From Campylobacter suis (GTDB lineage: Bacteria; Campylobacterota; Campylobacteria; Campylobacterales; Campylobacteraceae): a DNA stretch of 64,000 nt. The notes beneath the pieces are model-generated. The model was not told the origin of the DNA, searched no databases, and saw only the letters and a program-made list of their open reading frames with translations. Positions 25,748-36,102 of this stretch are shown here, piece after piece. Numbering within the stretch: the stretch's first letter is position 1; each line of letters begins with the position of its first letter. The translations under genes and the position numbers were made by a program. Location of the stretch: the NCBI RefSeq assembly GCF_905120475.1, contig NZ_CAJHOE010000004.1:62001-126000 (forward strand), in the 5' to 3' direction.

Positions 25748-26673
25748 AGCCACTTGTAAGCATAGTTATAGCTACTTTTAACCGCCCCCAACTGCTCAAA
25801 AAGGCTCTAAACTCAGCTATTTTGCAAGATTATGAAAATTTACAGATCATAGTTACTGATGATGGAGATGGCGATGTTGCAGCTCAAATTTGCTCTGATT
25901 TTAATGACGCAAGGGTAACATTTGTAAAAAATACTATACACGCAAAAAGCCCAAATGGTAATAAAAATAACGGCTTTGATAACGCTAAAGGCGAGTTTAT
26001 ATGCTTGCTTGATGATGATGATGAGTTTTTTTCTGATAGCGCTATAAGCGAGTGTATGGAAATTTTAGAGCAAGGCTATGAGTGCGTTTTTGCTGATTGT
26101 TTAGTAGAGATAGATGGTATTTGTACGCATCAAATTTCAGGACAAAGCCCATATGAAAAAGATGGCGCGATGAGTAAGGTCGATTATCACTGTGGGCGTA
26201 TAACGGGCGAGTTTTTTAAGCTTTTTTCGCGAAAATTTATTGAGGATTTTCGTTTTGATGAGCGTAGTTTTGGTGGCGAAAACGAGCTTTATATTCGCTT
26301 TTTTGAGGGAAGAGTGTATTATCTTAAAAAACCACTCTATCTTTATAGGATAGAGCGCGCTGATAGCGCTACTAAAAATGCTGCAAAACACGCACTCAAG
26401 GTTGCTCATGCTTATTTAAAGACGGTAAATTTGACAAAAGAGATAGCAAGCGTTCATGCACCTGAGTTTTTGGCGTTGCAGTATAAAATGGCTGCGTATT
26501 ATGCAAAAATGGGCGGAGATTACGCTCTTTCGTTTAGCTGTTTGATAAAAAGTCTAAGGATGAAATTTAATAAAGAAGCGCTTGTTTTACTAGCTCTTTT
26601 TATACTTCCAAATAGCGCATTATCATGGCTTTCTGGCTTTAGGGTAAAGATAAAGCAAAGGTTTGGAATATGA
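25744..26673 (+). CDS. pglI: PglI-like family 2 glycosyltransferase
   Basis: A 309-residue GT2 protein. It starts PLVSIVIATFNRPQLLKKAL, with VTDDGDGD, the SPNGNKNNGFDNAKGEFICLLDDDD block (the acidic metal site) and a C-terminal YKMAAYYAKMGGDYALSF segment. The PNGNKNNG and YKMAAYYAK stretches match my memory of C. jejuni PglI, which adds the branching glucose to the N-glycan. The ATGA overlaps link it to the genes on both sides. The linkage and sugar in this species are inferred. Confidence 0.8.
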   Translation: MKPLVSIVIATFNRPQLLKKALNSAILQDYENLQIIVTDDGDGDVAAQICSDFNDARVTFVKNTIHAKSPNGNKNNGFDNAKGEFICLLDDDDEFFSDSAISECMEILEQGYECVFADCLVEIDGICTHQISGQSPYEKDGAMSKVDYHCGRITGEFFKLFSRKFIEDFRFDERSFGGENELYIRFFEGRVYYLKKPLYLYRIERADSATKNAAKHALKVAHAYLKTVNLTKEIASVHAPEFLALQYKMAAYYAKMGGDYALSFSCLIKSLRMKFNKEALVLLALFILPNSALSWLSGFRVKIKQRFGI

Positions 26674-27743
26674 AAGTTTTATTTGTCATATCTACGCTTA
26701 GAATGGGTGGAGCGGAGCGAGTTTGCGCACTTTTGGCTTCAAAATTTAGCCAAGATCATAATGTTTGTTTGGTAAAATTTGATAATGAAGAGCCATTTTA
26801 TAAACTAGATGATAAGGTAAAACTAAAGTGTTTAAACCACGGTGCAAATGAGCTTGGAGTGATGGGAAATCTTAAAAAAAGAGTTGGTAAAATTTTAGAG
26901 CTAAGAAAAATCATAAAAGATGCTAAATTTGATGCTATTATCTCCTTTTTAGATAGTACAAATTTGCTCGTTCTTGGTGCAAATATAGGGCTAAAAACGC
27001 CCGTGATAATTAGCGAACACACAAGCTACATGATGCCAAAAGCTGCCATTTTTGACTGGCTTAAACGCCTTATGTATCCCCTATCAAGCGCTCTTAGTGT
27101 TCTTACAAAAGCAGACCTTAATCACTATGAAAAATTTTGCAAAAACATAAAGGTAATTTACAACCCATTTTTTAGCCAAAAACCTCAAAATTTAGAGATA
27201 AAAAAAGAAAATTTAGTGCTTTTTGTTGGTCGCTTAATAGAGCTTAAAAACTGCGCGATGTTTGTAAAAATAGCTGCAAATTTGCGCCAAAGTGGCTATA
27301 AATTCGTTGTTGCGGGAGACGGAGAGTGTTTGCAAGAGTTACAAAATCTATCACAAGAGCTTGGTGCAGATGTAGAGTTTTTAGGTAATGTTTCTAATAT
27401 TAGCGAGCTTTATGAAAGAGCAAAATTTTTGTTTTCTACATCAAAAATAGAGGGTCTTGGTAACACTCTTATAGAGGCTATATTTTATGATTGCGTGCGA
27501 ATCGCTACAAAAACAAGCGGCGCGTGCGAGCTTATAAAGCATGAGTTTGACGGGATTTTGTGTGATATTGATGATGTAAAGCAAATGAGTGCAGAGCTTT
27601 TACAGCTTACAAAAGATGAGCAAAAATGTGAGCAAATTTGTAACAATGCAAAACTAAGACTTGGTGAGTTTGAGATGGATAAAATTTATGCTGACTGGCT
27701 TGAGCTTTTGGCTGTGGCTGGCGTCAAAAAGGATGTGGTGTGA
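26670..27743 (+). CDS. GT4 glycosyltransferase, PglH-like (first copy)
   Basis: A 357-residue retaining GT4 enzyme: N-terminal VLFVISTLRMGGAERV, acceptor-side SFLDSTNLLVLGANIGLKTPVIISEH, then LVLFVGRLIELKN and the donor-site EGLGNTLIE (E-x7-E). The pattern LGANIGLKTP..ISEH resembles C. jejuni PglH, the processive GalNAc polymerase. A second PglH-like gene follows directly. Two adjacent copies may split the work of PglH or build a different chain. It overlaps neighbours at both ends. Confidence 0.75.
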   Translation: MKVLFVISTLRMGGAERVCALLASKFSQDHNVCLVKFDNEEPFYKLDDKVKLKCLNHGANELGVMGNLKKRVGKILELRKIIKDAKFDAIISFLDSTNLLVLGANIGLKTPVIISEHTSYMMPKAAIFDWLKRLMYPLSSALSVLTKADLNHYEKFCKNIKVIYNPFFSQKPQNLEIKKENLVLFVGRLIELKNCAMFVKIAANLRQSGYKFVVAGDGECLQELQNLSQELGADVEFLGNVSNISELYERAKFLFSTSKIEGLGNTLIEAIFYDCVRIATKTSGACELIKHEFDGILCDIDDVKQMSAELLQLTKDEQKCEQICNNAKLRLGEFEMDKIYADWLELLAVAGVKKDVV

Positions 27744-28786
27744 GAGTTTTGTTTGTTATAGCAAACCTTGCAAATGGCGGAGCGGAGCGGGTTTTGGCTT
27801 CACTTAGCTCTCATCTTGGGCTTAAAAGTGAGATTCATATAGCTGTTTTAGAGCGTGATATGGGCTTTTATGAATTTGATAAAAATATAAAATTTCATCA
27901 TCTAAGCACATATGATGGTGGTAAAATTTTATCTAAGATTAAAAAAGTGGCTAAGATACGAGCGCTATTTAAAGAGCTAAAGCCTGATTTGATAATAAGC
28001 TTTATAGACTGGACAAATGTCGTATGTGTGGTGGCAAATTTAGGACTAAATTTTAAACACATAGCCACCGAGCATCACGCAAATGAGTATCTTGCAAGCC
28101 CCAAATTTCGTCTTATCCGAGATATGGCTTATCACCGTGTGAGTGGACTTAGTGTTCTTGGTAAAAGCGACTTTGAGTATTATAGGTTTGTAAAAAATCG
28201 TGAAATTTTACATAATCCATTTGCTCTAAAATCAGGGCAAAATTTAAAAAAAGAAAACATCATTTTAAGCGTAGGTAGGCTTGAGGCAGTAAAAGGATAT
28301 GATATTTATTTTAAAGCACTTGCAAAGATTGATAAAAATTTGCTTTTAGGCTGGAAAGTGCAAATAGCTGGCGATGGAAGTTTGGCTAAAGAGTTAAAGG
28401 ATATGGCTAAAGACTTAGGGCTTGATGTGCAGTTTTTAGGGCATGTTAGCGATATCGCACCGCTTTATGAAAGAGCAAAAATTTTTGTTATAAGCTCAAG
28501 AAGTGAAGGGCTTTCAAATGTATTAATTGAAGCGGGAAATTTTGGATGTGTGAGAGTTTCAAGCGATACTGTTGGTGGGCTTGAGCTTATAAAAAATGGT
28601 ATAAATGGCATACTTTTTGAAAATGGCAATGACGATGAGCTAGCTAGTATGCTTACTGAAATTTTACAAGATAGTGCTTTACAAAGTAAGATAGGTGAGC
28701 AGGCAAAGCGTGATGCTAGCGAATTTTCGCAAGAAAAAATAATGGCAAAATGGGATAAATTTATAGATAGGGTTATGAAAAAATGA
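27740..28786 (+). CDS. GT4 glycosyltransferase, PglH-like (second copy)
   Basis: A 348-residue GT4 protein starting at GTG 27740. VLFVIANLANGGAERV opens it; IISFIDWTNVVCVVANLGLN aligns with the same region of the first copy; SVLGKSDFEYY matches a C. jejuni PglH stretch I recall; the donor site is EGLSNVLIE. It is clearly a paralogue of the preceding gene. Either one could be the true PglH. Head-to-tail ATGA-type overlaps indicate co-translation. Confidence 0.75.
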   Translation: MRVLFVIANLANGGAERVLASLSSHLGLKSEIHIAVLERDMGFYEFDKNIKFHHLSTYDGGKILSKIKKVAKIRALFKELKPDLIISFIDWTNVVCVVANLGLNFKHIATEHHANEYLASPKFRLIRDMAYHRVSGLSVLGKSDFEYYRFVKNREILHNPFALKSGQNLKKENIILSVGRLEAVKGYDIYFKALAKIDKNLLLGWKVQIAGDGSLAKELKDMAKDLGLDVQFLGHVSDIAPLYERAKIFVISSRSEGLSNVLIEAGNFGCVRVSSDTVGGLELIKNGINGILFENGNDDELASMLTEILQDSALQSKIGEQAKRDASEFSQEKIMAKWDKFIDRVMKK

Positions 28787-29898
28787 AAAAATTAAGTGTA
28801 TTTTTGTATTCGATGGGTCCTGGTGGCGCAGAGCGTGTGATCTCAAATTTATTGCCATTTTTAGCCCAAAATTACGAGGTGCATTTGGTGTTAATGAGTG
28901 AGGTTATAGCGTATGATTTGCCAGGCGAAGTTAAGGTGCATTTTATCGAAAAGAGCGATCCTTATGAAAGTAGCATGAGTAAAAATTTACGCTTACTTTT
29001 TGCTTTGCCATTACTAACATTAAAGTATAAAAAACTATGTGAACAACTTGGCATAGATACACACTTTGTTGTGATGAACCGTCCTTGTTATATCGCGTTA
29101 ATGGCTAGAATTTTAGGGCTAAAAGGCAACTTTGTTATCCAAGAAGGAAGCTGCCCTAGTAGGATCTATAAGAATGGAATAAGTGGTTTTGTTAATCGCA
29201 TTTTAACGCGCTGGCTCTATCCAAAGGCAGATTTTATCTTAGCTAACGCACAGGGTAATGCTGATGATTTAACGCAAAATTTTGCCACTCCAAAAGATAA
29301 AACAAAAGTACTTTATAACGCTTTAAATTTAGAGGCTATAAATGAGCTTAAAAACGAGCCTTTAGATAGCGAGTTTAGACCATTTTTTATAAATATTGGT
29401 CGTCTTGATAGTGGCAAAAATCAAGCCATGTTAATACGCTCCATAGCAAAGATAAACGATGCTCATGCAACGCTTGGAATTTTAGGCAAAGGACCTTTGC
29501 AAAACGAGCTTGAAAACCTGATAAAAGAGCTTGGAGTTAGTGAGCGTGTAAGGCTACTTAAAACGGATAAAAACCCATTTCGACACATTGCAAACTCCAG
29601 TGCTTTTGTCTGTGCGTCAAGGTTTGAGGGCTTTTCAAATGTGCTAATAGAAGCCTTGGCATGCAAAAAAACTCTAATATCAACCGATCATCAAACTGGA
29701 GCAAGGGAGCTTTTGGGTGATAATCGGTATGGAATTTTAGTTCCAGTGGACGATGAAAATGCCATGCGAGAAGCGATGATAAAAGTCTTACAAAGCCCAG
29801 AAATACGGCAAAAATATGAAAGCATAGCTTATGAGAGAGCTAAGGATTTTGACGGCAAAAAGATAGCAGATGAGCTTATGAGATATTTGGAGAATTAA
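28783..29898 (+). CDS. pglJ: PglJ-like GT4 N-acetylgalactosaminyltransferase
   Basis: A 371-residue GT4 enzyme. The start KLSVFLYSMGPGGAERVIS, LPLLTLKYKKLCEQLGIDT, VVMNRPCYIALMARILG, FSNVLIEALAC and STDHQTGARELLGD correspond to C. jejuni PglJ, which adds a GalNAc to the undecaprenyl-linked disaccharide. The order (H-J-B-A-C-D) also agrees. Its stop overlaps the ATG of pglB by one base. Confidence 0.83.
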   Translation: MKKLSVFLYSMGPGGAERVISNLLPFLAQNYEVHLVLMSEVIAYDLPGEVKVHFIEKSDPYESSMSKNLRLLFALPLLTLKYKKLCEQLGIDTHFVVMNRPCYIALMARILGLKGNFVIQEGSCPSRIYKNGISGFVNRILTRWLYPKADFILANAQGNADDLTQNFATPKDKTKVLYNALNLEAINELKNEPLDSEFRPFFINIGRLDSGKNQAMLIRSIAKINDAHATLGILGKGPLQNELENLIKELGVSERVRLLKTDKNPFRHIANSSAFVCASRFEGFSNVLIEALACKKTLISTDHQTGARELLGDNRYGILVPVDDENAMREAMIKVLQSPEIRQKYESIAYERAKDFDGKKIADELMRYLEN

Positions 29899-31997
29899 TG
29901 AAAAGTGAAAAATTTATAGATAAACAGACGGGAGTATTTATCCTTATCGCCTTTATTTTTAGTGTTGTGGCAAGGCTTTATTGGATTAGCTGGGCGAGTG
30001 GGATAGAGCAGTTTTTACACAATGGCGAGCTGATGATAAGCACAAACGATGGCTACGCATTTGCTGAGGGCGCGCGTGATATGTTGGCTGGCTTTCATCA
30101 AGAAAACGACCTTAGTTACTATGGTATGCCACTGTCCACACTCACGACTTGGGTTGTAAAATTCCTTGGAGTTAGCATAGAGAGCGCTATGCTTTATATG
30201 AGCGTATTTTTCTCTTCACTTGTTGTTATCCCTGTTGTGCTTATCGCAGCACAATACTCTTTGCCAAAGGCTGGATTTGCCGCAGCACTGCTTGCGGGTG
30301 TAGCAAATAGCTACTATAACCGCACGATGGCAGGATATTATGATACAGATATGCTTATCATTACTCTTGCTGTTTTTGTTGTGTGGGGAGCGATAAGGGT
30401 TGTGCAAAAAGGAGATATTTCAAGTCTTATCATAGCGCCTTTAGCGGTATTTGTTTATATGTGGTGGTATGCCAGCGCATTTTCACTTCTTAGCGTAACG
30501 ATAGCTCTTTTAGTGCTTTATACGCTTATTTTTGAGCGTAAAAAACCCCTAAACTATGCACTTATATCGCTTATGTTAATTGCTATTAGCAACATAGCTT
30601 TGGAGCTAAAATTTGCTCTTATTTTGGCTATTTATTTGCTTTTTTTGCTAAAACCAGCACTTTTAAATCTTAAAATTTCTCTTGCTGTTTTGGTTGCTGC
30701 TTTTGTGATTTTTGCAGTTGGTGGCGGACTAAATCCAATTATCTTTCAGCTAAAATTTTACATTTTTAGAGATGTTAGTGAGCTTGGCGGACTTAGCTTT
30801 AAATTTTTTAATGTCAATCAAACTATTCAAGAGTCTGGTATCGTTGATATTGTGCTATTTTGCGAACGCATAAGTGGCAGCGTGCCTGTTTTTATCATCT
30901 CGCTGATAGGTGTAGTGCTTTTAAGCTTTAAATTTCGCTCGTTTGTGCTATCTTTTGGAATGCTTTTACTTGGATTTTTAGCACTTAAAGGTGGGCTTAG
31001 ATTTACCATTTATGCAGTGCCAGTGATGGCTCTTGGCTTTGGATACGCTTTAGTTTTTGTTCTTGATAGACTAAAGCTTAGCTCAAAATTTTATAATAGT
31101 GCTTTTGCTTTGATAAATTTACTTGCACTTTATCCAGTTTGCTTGCATATTTATAACTACAAAATTTCTCCAGTTTTTTACCAAAAAGAGGTTAAAATTT
31201 TAGAACAACTAAAGCAAAAAGCCGATCGTGAAGACTATGTGCTTGCTTGGTGGGACTACGGCTATCCGATACGATATTATAGCGATGTAAAGACGCTTAT
31301 TGATGGTGGAAAGCACCTTGGTAGGGATAATTATGCTGTTGGTTTTGCTTTGGCTAGCCCGCTTGTATCTTCGGCGAATATGGCTCGTATGGAGGTTGAA
31401 TACACTGAGCGAGGTTTTAGAGAGAAATTTAGTGAAAATTTAAGCCAGATGATGGAAGATGCAAATACAAGCGATGTTGATAAATTTATAGCTAGTTTGA
31501 GTGATAAATCTCTTGCTTTGCCAGCAAAAAGTAGAGAAATTTATTATTATTTACCTGATCGAATGATGAGTATCTTTCCTACCATCTTGCAGTTTAGTAG
31601 ACTTGATTTAAAAACTGGTCAAAGATGGGCTGAGCCCTTGTTTTTTGCGACTAATTATTTTCAACAAAATAGCGATGGTATAATGCTTGCAAGCGGTGTA
31701 AGTGTGGCAAATGATATGAAAAGTATAAAGATTGGTAGTTCAACGATTAACATAAATACTTTTTTTGAAACCAAATATAATGACAAAAATGAGCTTGAGG
31801 TAAACTCCTTTTCTATCGATGAAAGCTCAAAAATTTATCTGATATTTATGCGTGATTATGGTCGTTTTTTGGTGCTTGATGAGGAGATGTTTAATAGTGC
31901 TTTTATCCAGCTTTTTGTGCTTGAGCGCTTTGATGATAGCCTTTTTGAGCCAGTAATTTTAGAGCGTGAAGCAAAAATTTATAAGCTAAAAAGGTAA
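29898..31997 (+). CDS. pglB: Oligosaccharyltransferase PglB (STT3 family)
   Basis: A 699-residue enzyme that moves the lipid-linked glycan to Asn in D/E-x-N-x-S/T sequons in the periplasm. The N-terminal half (to about 420) has some 13 membrane segments, with the first catalytic acid in ISTNDGYAFAEG (D51) and a second acidic motif, MAGYYDTDM. The periplasmic domain carries the signature WWDYG at 451-455, and a C-terminal region with the MMSIFPTI and FNSAFIQLFVL stretches shared with C. jejuni PglB. It is full length. It sits between pglJ and pglA, the usual place. Confidence 0.95.
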   Translation: MKSEKFIDKQTGVFILIAFIFSVVARLYWISWASGIEQFLHNGELMISTNDGYAFAEGARDMLAGFHQENDLSYYGMPLSTLTTWVVKFLGVSIESAMLYMSVFFSSLVVIPVVLIAAQYSLPKAGFAAALLAGVANSYYNRTMAGYYDTDMLIITLAVFVVWGAIRVVQKGDISSLIIAPLAVFVYMWWYASAFSLLSVTIALLVLYTLIFERKKPLNYALISLMLIAISNIALELKFALILAIYLLFLLKPALLNLKISLAVLVAAFVIFAVGGGLNPIIFQLKFYIFRDVSELGGLSFKFFNVNQTIQESGIVDIVLFCERISGSVPVFIISLIGVVLLSFKFRSFVLSFGMLLLGFLALKGGLRFTIYAVPVMALGFGYALVFVLDRLKLSSKFYNSAFALINLLALYPVCLHIYNYKISPVFYQKEVKILEQLKQKADREDYVLAWWDYGYPIRYYSDVKTLIDGGKHLGRDNYAVGFALASPLVSSANMARMEVEYTERGFREKFSENLSQMMEDANTSDVDKFIASLSDKSLALPAKSREIYYYLPDRMMSIFPTILQFSRLDLKTGQRWAEPLFFATNYFQQNSDGIMLASGVSVANDMKSIKIGSSTININTFFETKYNDKNELEVNSFSIDESSKIYLIFMRDYGRFLVLDEEMFNSAFIQLFVLERFDDSLFEPVILEREAKIYKLKR

Positions 31998-32043
31998 AAA
32001 ATGATATTTTTGTTTAATAACAAACTTCAAAAAGGGGCCAAAA

Positions 32044-33159
32044 ATGGCTAGGATAGGCTTTTTATCTCACGCTGATATGAGCATTTATTTTTTCAGAAGC
32101 CCCATAATGAGAGCCTTGCAAGAGCTAGGGCATGAAGTATTTGCGATATGTCCTGATGGTGAGTTTGCAAAAAGGCTAAAATCTGAGTTTAATGTCGTTA
32201 CTTACGAGCTTGATAGAGCCAGTCTAAACCCGCTTGTCGTGCTAAAAAACAGCCAAAAACTTAGCCTTGTCCTAAAAAACTTAAACCTAGACTTGCTTCA
32301 AACATCGGCTCATAAATCAAACGTATTTGGCACATTTGCCGCCAAAAAAGCGGGGATAAAACGCGTGATAAATTTAGTCGAGGGGCTTGGAAGCTTTTAT
32401 ATAGATGATGATTTAAAGACTAAACTTGTGCGTTTTGGCATAGAAATTTTGTATAAAAAAGCCCTTGGTTTAAGCGATGGTTGCGTGTTTGTAAATGATA
32501 GTGATCCAAACTATTTTGAAAGCAAAGGCTTAATAAAAAAAGAGAAAATTTTTAAGATAAAAAGCGTTGGCGTAAATACCGATAAATTCGATCCAGACGC
32601 GGTAACATCAGCAAATTTAGGCGAGAAAAAGATAGTTTTGATGATAGCTCGTGCGATGTGGCATAAGGGCGTGCGTGAGTTTTATGAAGCGGCGCAAATT
32701 TTAAAAGATCGCACGGACTGTGAGTTTGTCTATGTTGGCGAGAGTTTTGATGGCAACAGCTCAACAGCTGATATAAAATTTCTAACAAGTGGTAATGTCC
32801 TCTACCTTGGCGCAAGAGATGATGTAGCCGGGCTTTTAAAGGCTAGTTATATGCTGGTTTTACCAAGCTATAAAGAGGGCTTTCCAAGGACGATTTTAGA
32901 GGCTATGAGTATGGCAAAAGCGGTCGTAGCAAGCGATGTTACAGGCTGTAATGAAGCTGTTTTAAGCGGCGTAAATGGACTTTTGTGTAAGGTTGCAGAT
33001 GCAAAAAGCTTGGCTGAAAAAATACAAAGCCTGCTTGATGATGAAATTTTAGCTAAAAGACTTGGAGAAAACGGCAGACAGATGGTTTTAGAACAGTTTG
33101 ATGAGCGAATAATAGCAGAAAAATATATTGAACTTTATAGGAAATTTATCGATGTATAG
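32044..33159 (+). CDS. pglA: PglA-like GT4 transferase
   Basis: A 371-residue enzyme that in C. jejuni adds the first GalNAc to undecaprenyl-diphospho-diNAcBac. The match is plain: [80 protein letters not shown] and [15 protein letters not shown] (donor E-x7-E). The 46-base gap from pglB contains a ribosome site AAGGGG. The 3' end overlaps pglC by eight bases. Confidence 0.9.
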   Translation: MARIGFLSHADMSIYFFRSPIMRALQELGHEVFAICPDGEFAKRLKSEFNVVTYELDRASLNPLVVLKNSQKLSLVLKNLNLDLLQTSAHKSNVFGTFAAKKAGIKRVINLVEGLGSFYIDDDLKTKLVRFGIEILYKKALGLSDGCVFVNDSDPNYFESKGLIKKEKIFKIKSVGVNTDKFDPDAVTSANLGEKKIVLMIARAMWHKGVREFYEAAQILKDRTDCEFVYVGESFDGNSSTADIKFLTSGNVLYLGARDDVAGLLKASYMLVLPSYKEGFPRTILEAMSMAKAVVASDVTGCNEAVLSGVNGLLCKVADAKSLAEKIQSLLDDEILAKRLGENGRQMVLEQFDERIIAEKYIELYRKFIDV

Positions 33160-33757
33160 GGCGTTTTTTAAGCGATTTTTAGATTTTTTTGGTGCGTTGT
33201 TATTAATAAGCCTAACATTGCCTATTATGATAATTCTTTGGATTTTGATAAGGTTTAAGCTGAAAACTGATCCGATTTTTACGCAAAATAGACCTGGACT
33301 TCACGGCAAAATCTTTAAAATTTATAAGTTTAAATCAATGAGCGATGAGCGTGATGAAAACGGCGAACTTTTGGCTGATGAGCTAAGGCTTGGCGAGTTT
33401 GGTAAAAAGCTTCGCAGTCTTAGCCTTGATGAGCTTCCACAGCTTTTTAATGTGTTAAAAGGCGACATGAGCTTCATAGGTCCAAGACCACTTTTGCCTG
33501 AGTATCTGTCGCTTTACAGTGCTGAGCAAGCCAAACGCCATGATGTAAGACCCGGCATTACTGGACTTGCACAGGTAAATGGCAGAAACGCGATAAGCTG
33601 GGCTAAGAAATTTGAATACGACACCGAATATGCTAAAAATTTAAGCCTAAAAATGGATGTTAAAATCGCACTTCTTACCATAAAAAAGGTCATCAAAAAA
33701 GATGGCGTTAGTAAAGACGGCATGGTAACGACTGAGAAATTTAACGGATTTAACTAG
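33152..33757 (+). CDS. pglC: Phosphoglycosyltransferase PglC
   Basis: A 201-residue monotopic enzyme that places diNAcBac-1-phosphate on undecaprenyl phosphate, starting N-glycan assembly. A reentrant hydrophobic helix (about 12-35) is followed by [49 protein letters not shown] (catalytic D-E pair) and [21 protein letters not shown]. The frame is open upstream inside pglA, but ATG 33152 gives [13 protein letters not shown], matching the known N-terminus. Confidence 0.93.
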   Translation: MYRAFFKRFLDFFGALLLISLTLPIMIILWILIRFKLKTDPIFTQNRPGLHGKIFKIYKFKSMSDERDENGELLADELRLGEFGKKLRSLSLDELPQLFNVLKGDMSFIGPRPLLPEYLSLYSAEQAKRHDVRPGITGLAQVNGRNAISWAKKFEYDTEYAKNLSLKMDVKIALLTIKKVIKKDGVSKDGMVTTEKFNGFN

Positions 33758-33764
33758 GAAAAAT

Positions 33765-34340
33765 ATGAGTAAAATTTACATTTACGGCTCTAGCGGACAT
33801 GGGCTTGTGGTGGCTGATATCGCCAAAAATTTGGGGTATAGCGAGATAGTTTTTTTAGATGATAAAAGCGATATGAAGTTTAGCCAAGAACTGCCAAAAG
33901 CTGATATATTTATCGCTGTCGGAGATAATAAAACTCGTGAAATTTTACAAAAGAAGGTTGAAAGTGCTGGATTTAACGTGGTTAGTTTGGTTCATAAAAG
34001 TGCGGTTTTAAGTCCAAGTACCGTGATAGAACGCGGAGTGGTTATCATGCCAAATGCCGTGATAAACGCAAAAGCCGTGATAAAACGCGGTGCTATCATC
34101 AATACTGGTGCGATCATTGAGCATGAGTGTGTGGTGGGTGAGTTTGCTCATATCAGCCCAAACACAGCCATTGCTGGAAATGTAAAAGTAGGATCCAGAA
34201 CGCACATCGGTATCGGTTCAAGTGTTATTCAAGGAATAAGTATCGGCAAGGACTGCACTATCGGTGCTGGCAGTGTAGTTGTGCGAGATTTACCAGATAC
34301 CATAACGGCGTATGGAGTGCCAGCTAGAGTTAAGAGATAG
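33765..34340 (+). CDS. pglD: UDP-4-amino-sugar N-acetyltransferase PglD
   Basis: A 191-residue left-handed beta-helix acetyltransferase that completes UDP-diNAcBac. The N-terminal nucleotide-binding part (KIYIYGSSGHGLVVADIAK, FLDDKS) is followed by hexapeptide repeats, with the catalytic-base histidine in IIEHECVVGEFAHIS. It ends GVPARVKR, as the family does. It follows pglC by seven bases. A hairpin and an opposite-strand gene come after it, so the first transcript may end here. Confidence 0.92.
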   Translation: MSKIYIYGSSGHGLVVADIAKNLGYSEIVFLDDKSDMKFSQELPKADIFIAVGDNKTREILQKKVESAGFNVVSLVHKSAVLSPSTVIERGVVIMPNAVINAKAVIKRGAIINTGAIIEHECVVGEFAHISPNTAIAGNVKVGSRTHIGIGSSVIQGISIGKDCTIGAGSVVVRDLPDTITAYGVPARVKR

Positions 34341-34345
34341 AAAAC

Positions 34346-34366
34346 TGTGTAGCCATATGCCACACA
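34346..34366. terminator. Imperfect hairpin between pglD and the convergent DUF4156 gene
   Basis: Arms TGTGTAGC (34346-34353) and GCCACACA (34359-34366) pair with one A/C mismatch around a 5-base loop. The hairpin sits just after the pglD stop and just after the stop of the convergent gene. It is a plausible, moderately stable two-way terminator. Confidence 0.4.
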
Positions 34367-34372
34367 ATTTAG

Positions 34373-34675
34373 TTATTTTTCACCGCAGTCAAAGACCTGT
34401 GCGTTAAGTCTATATGAGCGTATAAGACCTATCTCATGCTCTGTGCAATTCACAGGTCTATTTGCTTGCATGCAAACTGCTTTTTCATTAAAAATTCTAA
34501 GCATTATTCGCTTATTTGCACCAACAACTTGTGAGGCTGTGTTTTTAGCATCATTTATCGCACTATCTCTTAGAGTTTGCAAATTTGCACCCACGGCACC
34601 AAGCACAGTATCGCTTCTGCCTCCTATCTCACCTAAAACGGTGCAGTTATAAGGCGTGCTTCTAGCTATTGTCAC
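34373..34675 (-). pseudogene. DUF4156-like protein, probably lacking its N-terminus
   Basis: The reading frame holds the DUF4156 (YjeI-like lipoprotein) core: an N-terminal VTIARSTPYNCTVLGEI, then ANLQTLRDSAINDAKNTASQVVGAN, ending LNAQVFDCGEK. Family members are small lipoproteins with a signal peptide and lipobox. Here the only start before it is GTG 34675. The same frame continues upstream as FFFKRYATKLHQEAVG to a stop next to a run of eight T, with no start codon and no lipobox Cys (Tyr precedes ATKLH). So the signal region seems lost or shifted. It is inserted between pglD and pglE on the opposite strand. A short intact form is possible but less likely. Confidence 0.5.
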
Positions 34676-34734
34676 GCCAACTGCTTCTTGATGTAATTTG
34701 GTAGCATATCTCTTGAAAAAAAACTAAGCGAGAT

Positions 34735-34920
34735 ATGGCGTATCATCTTGATATAGATGTCGCTACACTTTATAACTGGCGTAAAAACAAGCCAAATTTA
34801 TATCGTATCGTAATGCTTGGGTTTAAATTTGATGAAGCCATACAACAGAGCAAATCAAACTACGAAGAACTATCAAAAATCGATGATATCATAAAAGAAG
34901 ATATCGCTAAAAAGTCCTAA
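34735..34920 (+). CDS. Small helix-turn-helix protein, 61 residues
   Basis: The sequence MAYHLDIDVATLYNWRKNKP looks like one HTH (a MerR/Cro-like helix pair ending in the recognition helix ATLYNWRK), followed by a basic and then an acidic tail. Its ribosome site is poor (AGCGAG). The frame extends upstream as KKTKRD to a stop at 34714, so the N-terminus may be truncated. It lies directly upstream of pglE and could be a small regulator or a remnant. I cannot name it. Confidence 0.5.
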   Translation: MAYHLDIDVATLYNWRKNKPNLYRIVMLGFKFDEAIQQSKSNYEELSKIDDIIKEDIAKKS

Positions 34921-34992
34921 ATTTCTACCATAAAACACAAAAATTTCAAAAAATAATTTAAAATTAAATATTAAGTGCTAAAATTCACCTAA

Positions 34993-36101
<1,109 letters not shown>

Positions 36102-36102
<1 letters not shown>

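Noticed and set aside
32000-32043. Tiny frame and TTTGTT-TAAT-AACAAA repeat between pglB and pglA
   Set aside because: The frame has 15 codons without support, and a six-base repeat is expected by chance in AT-rich DNA.
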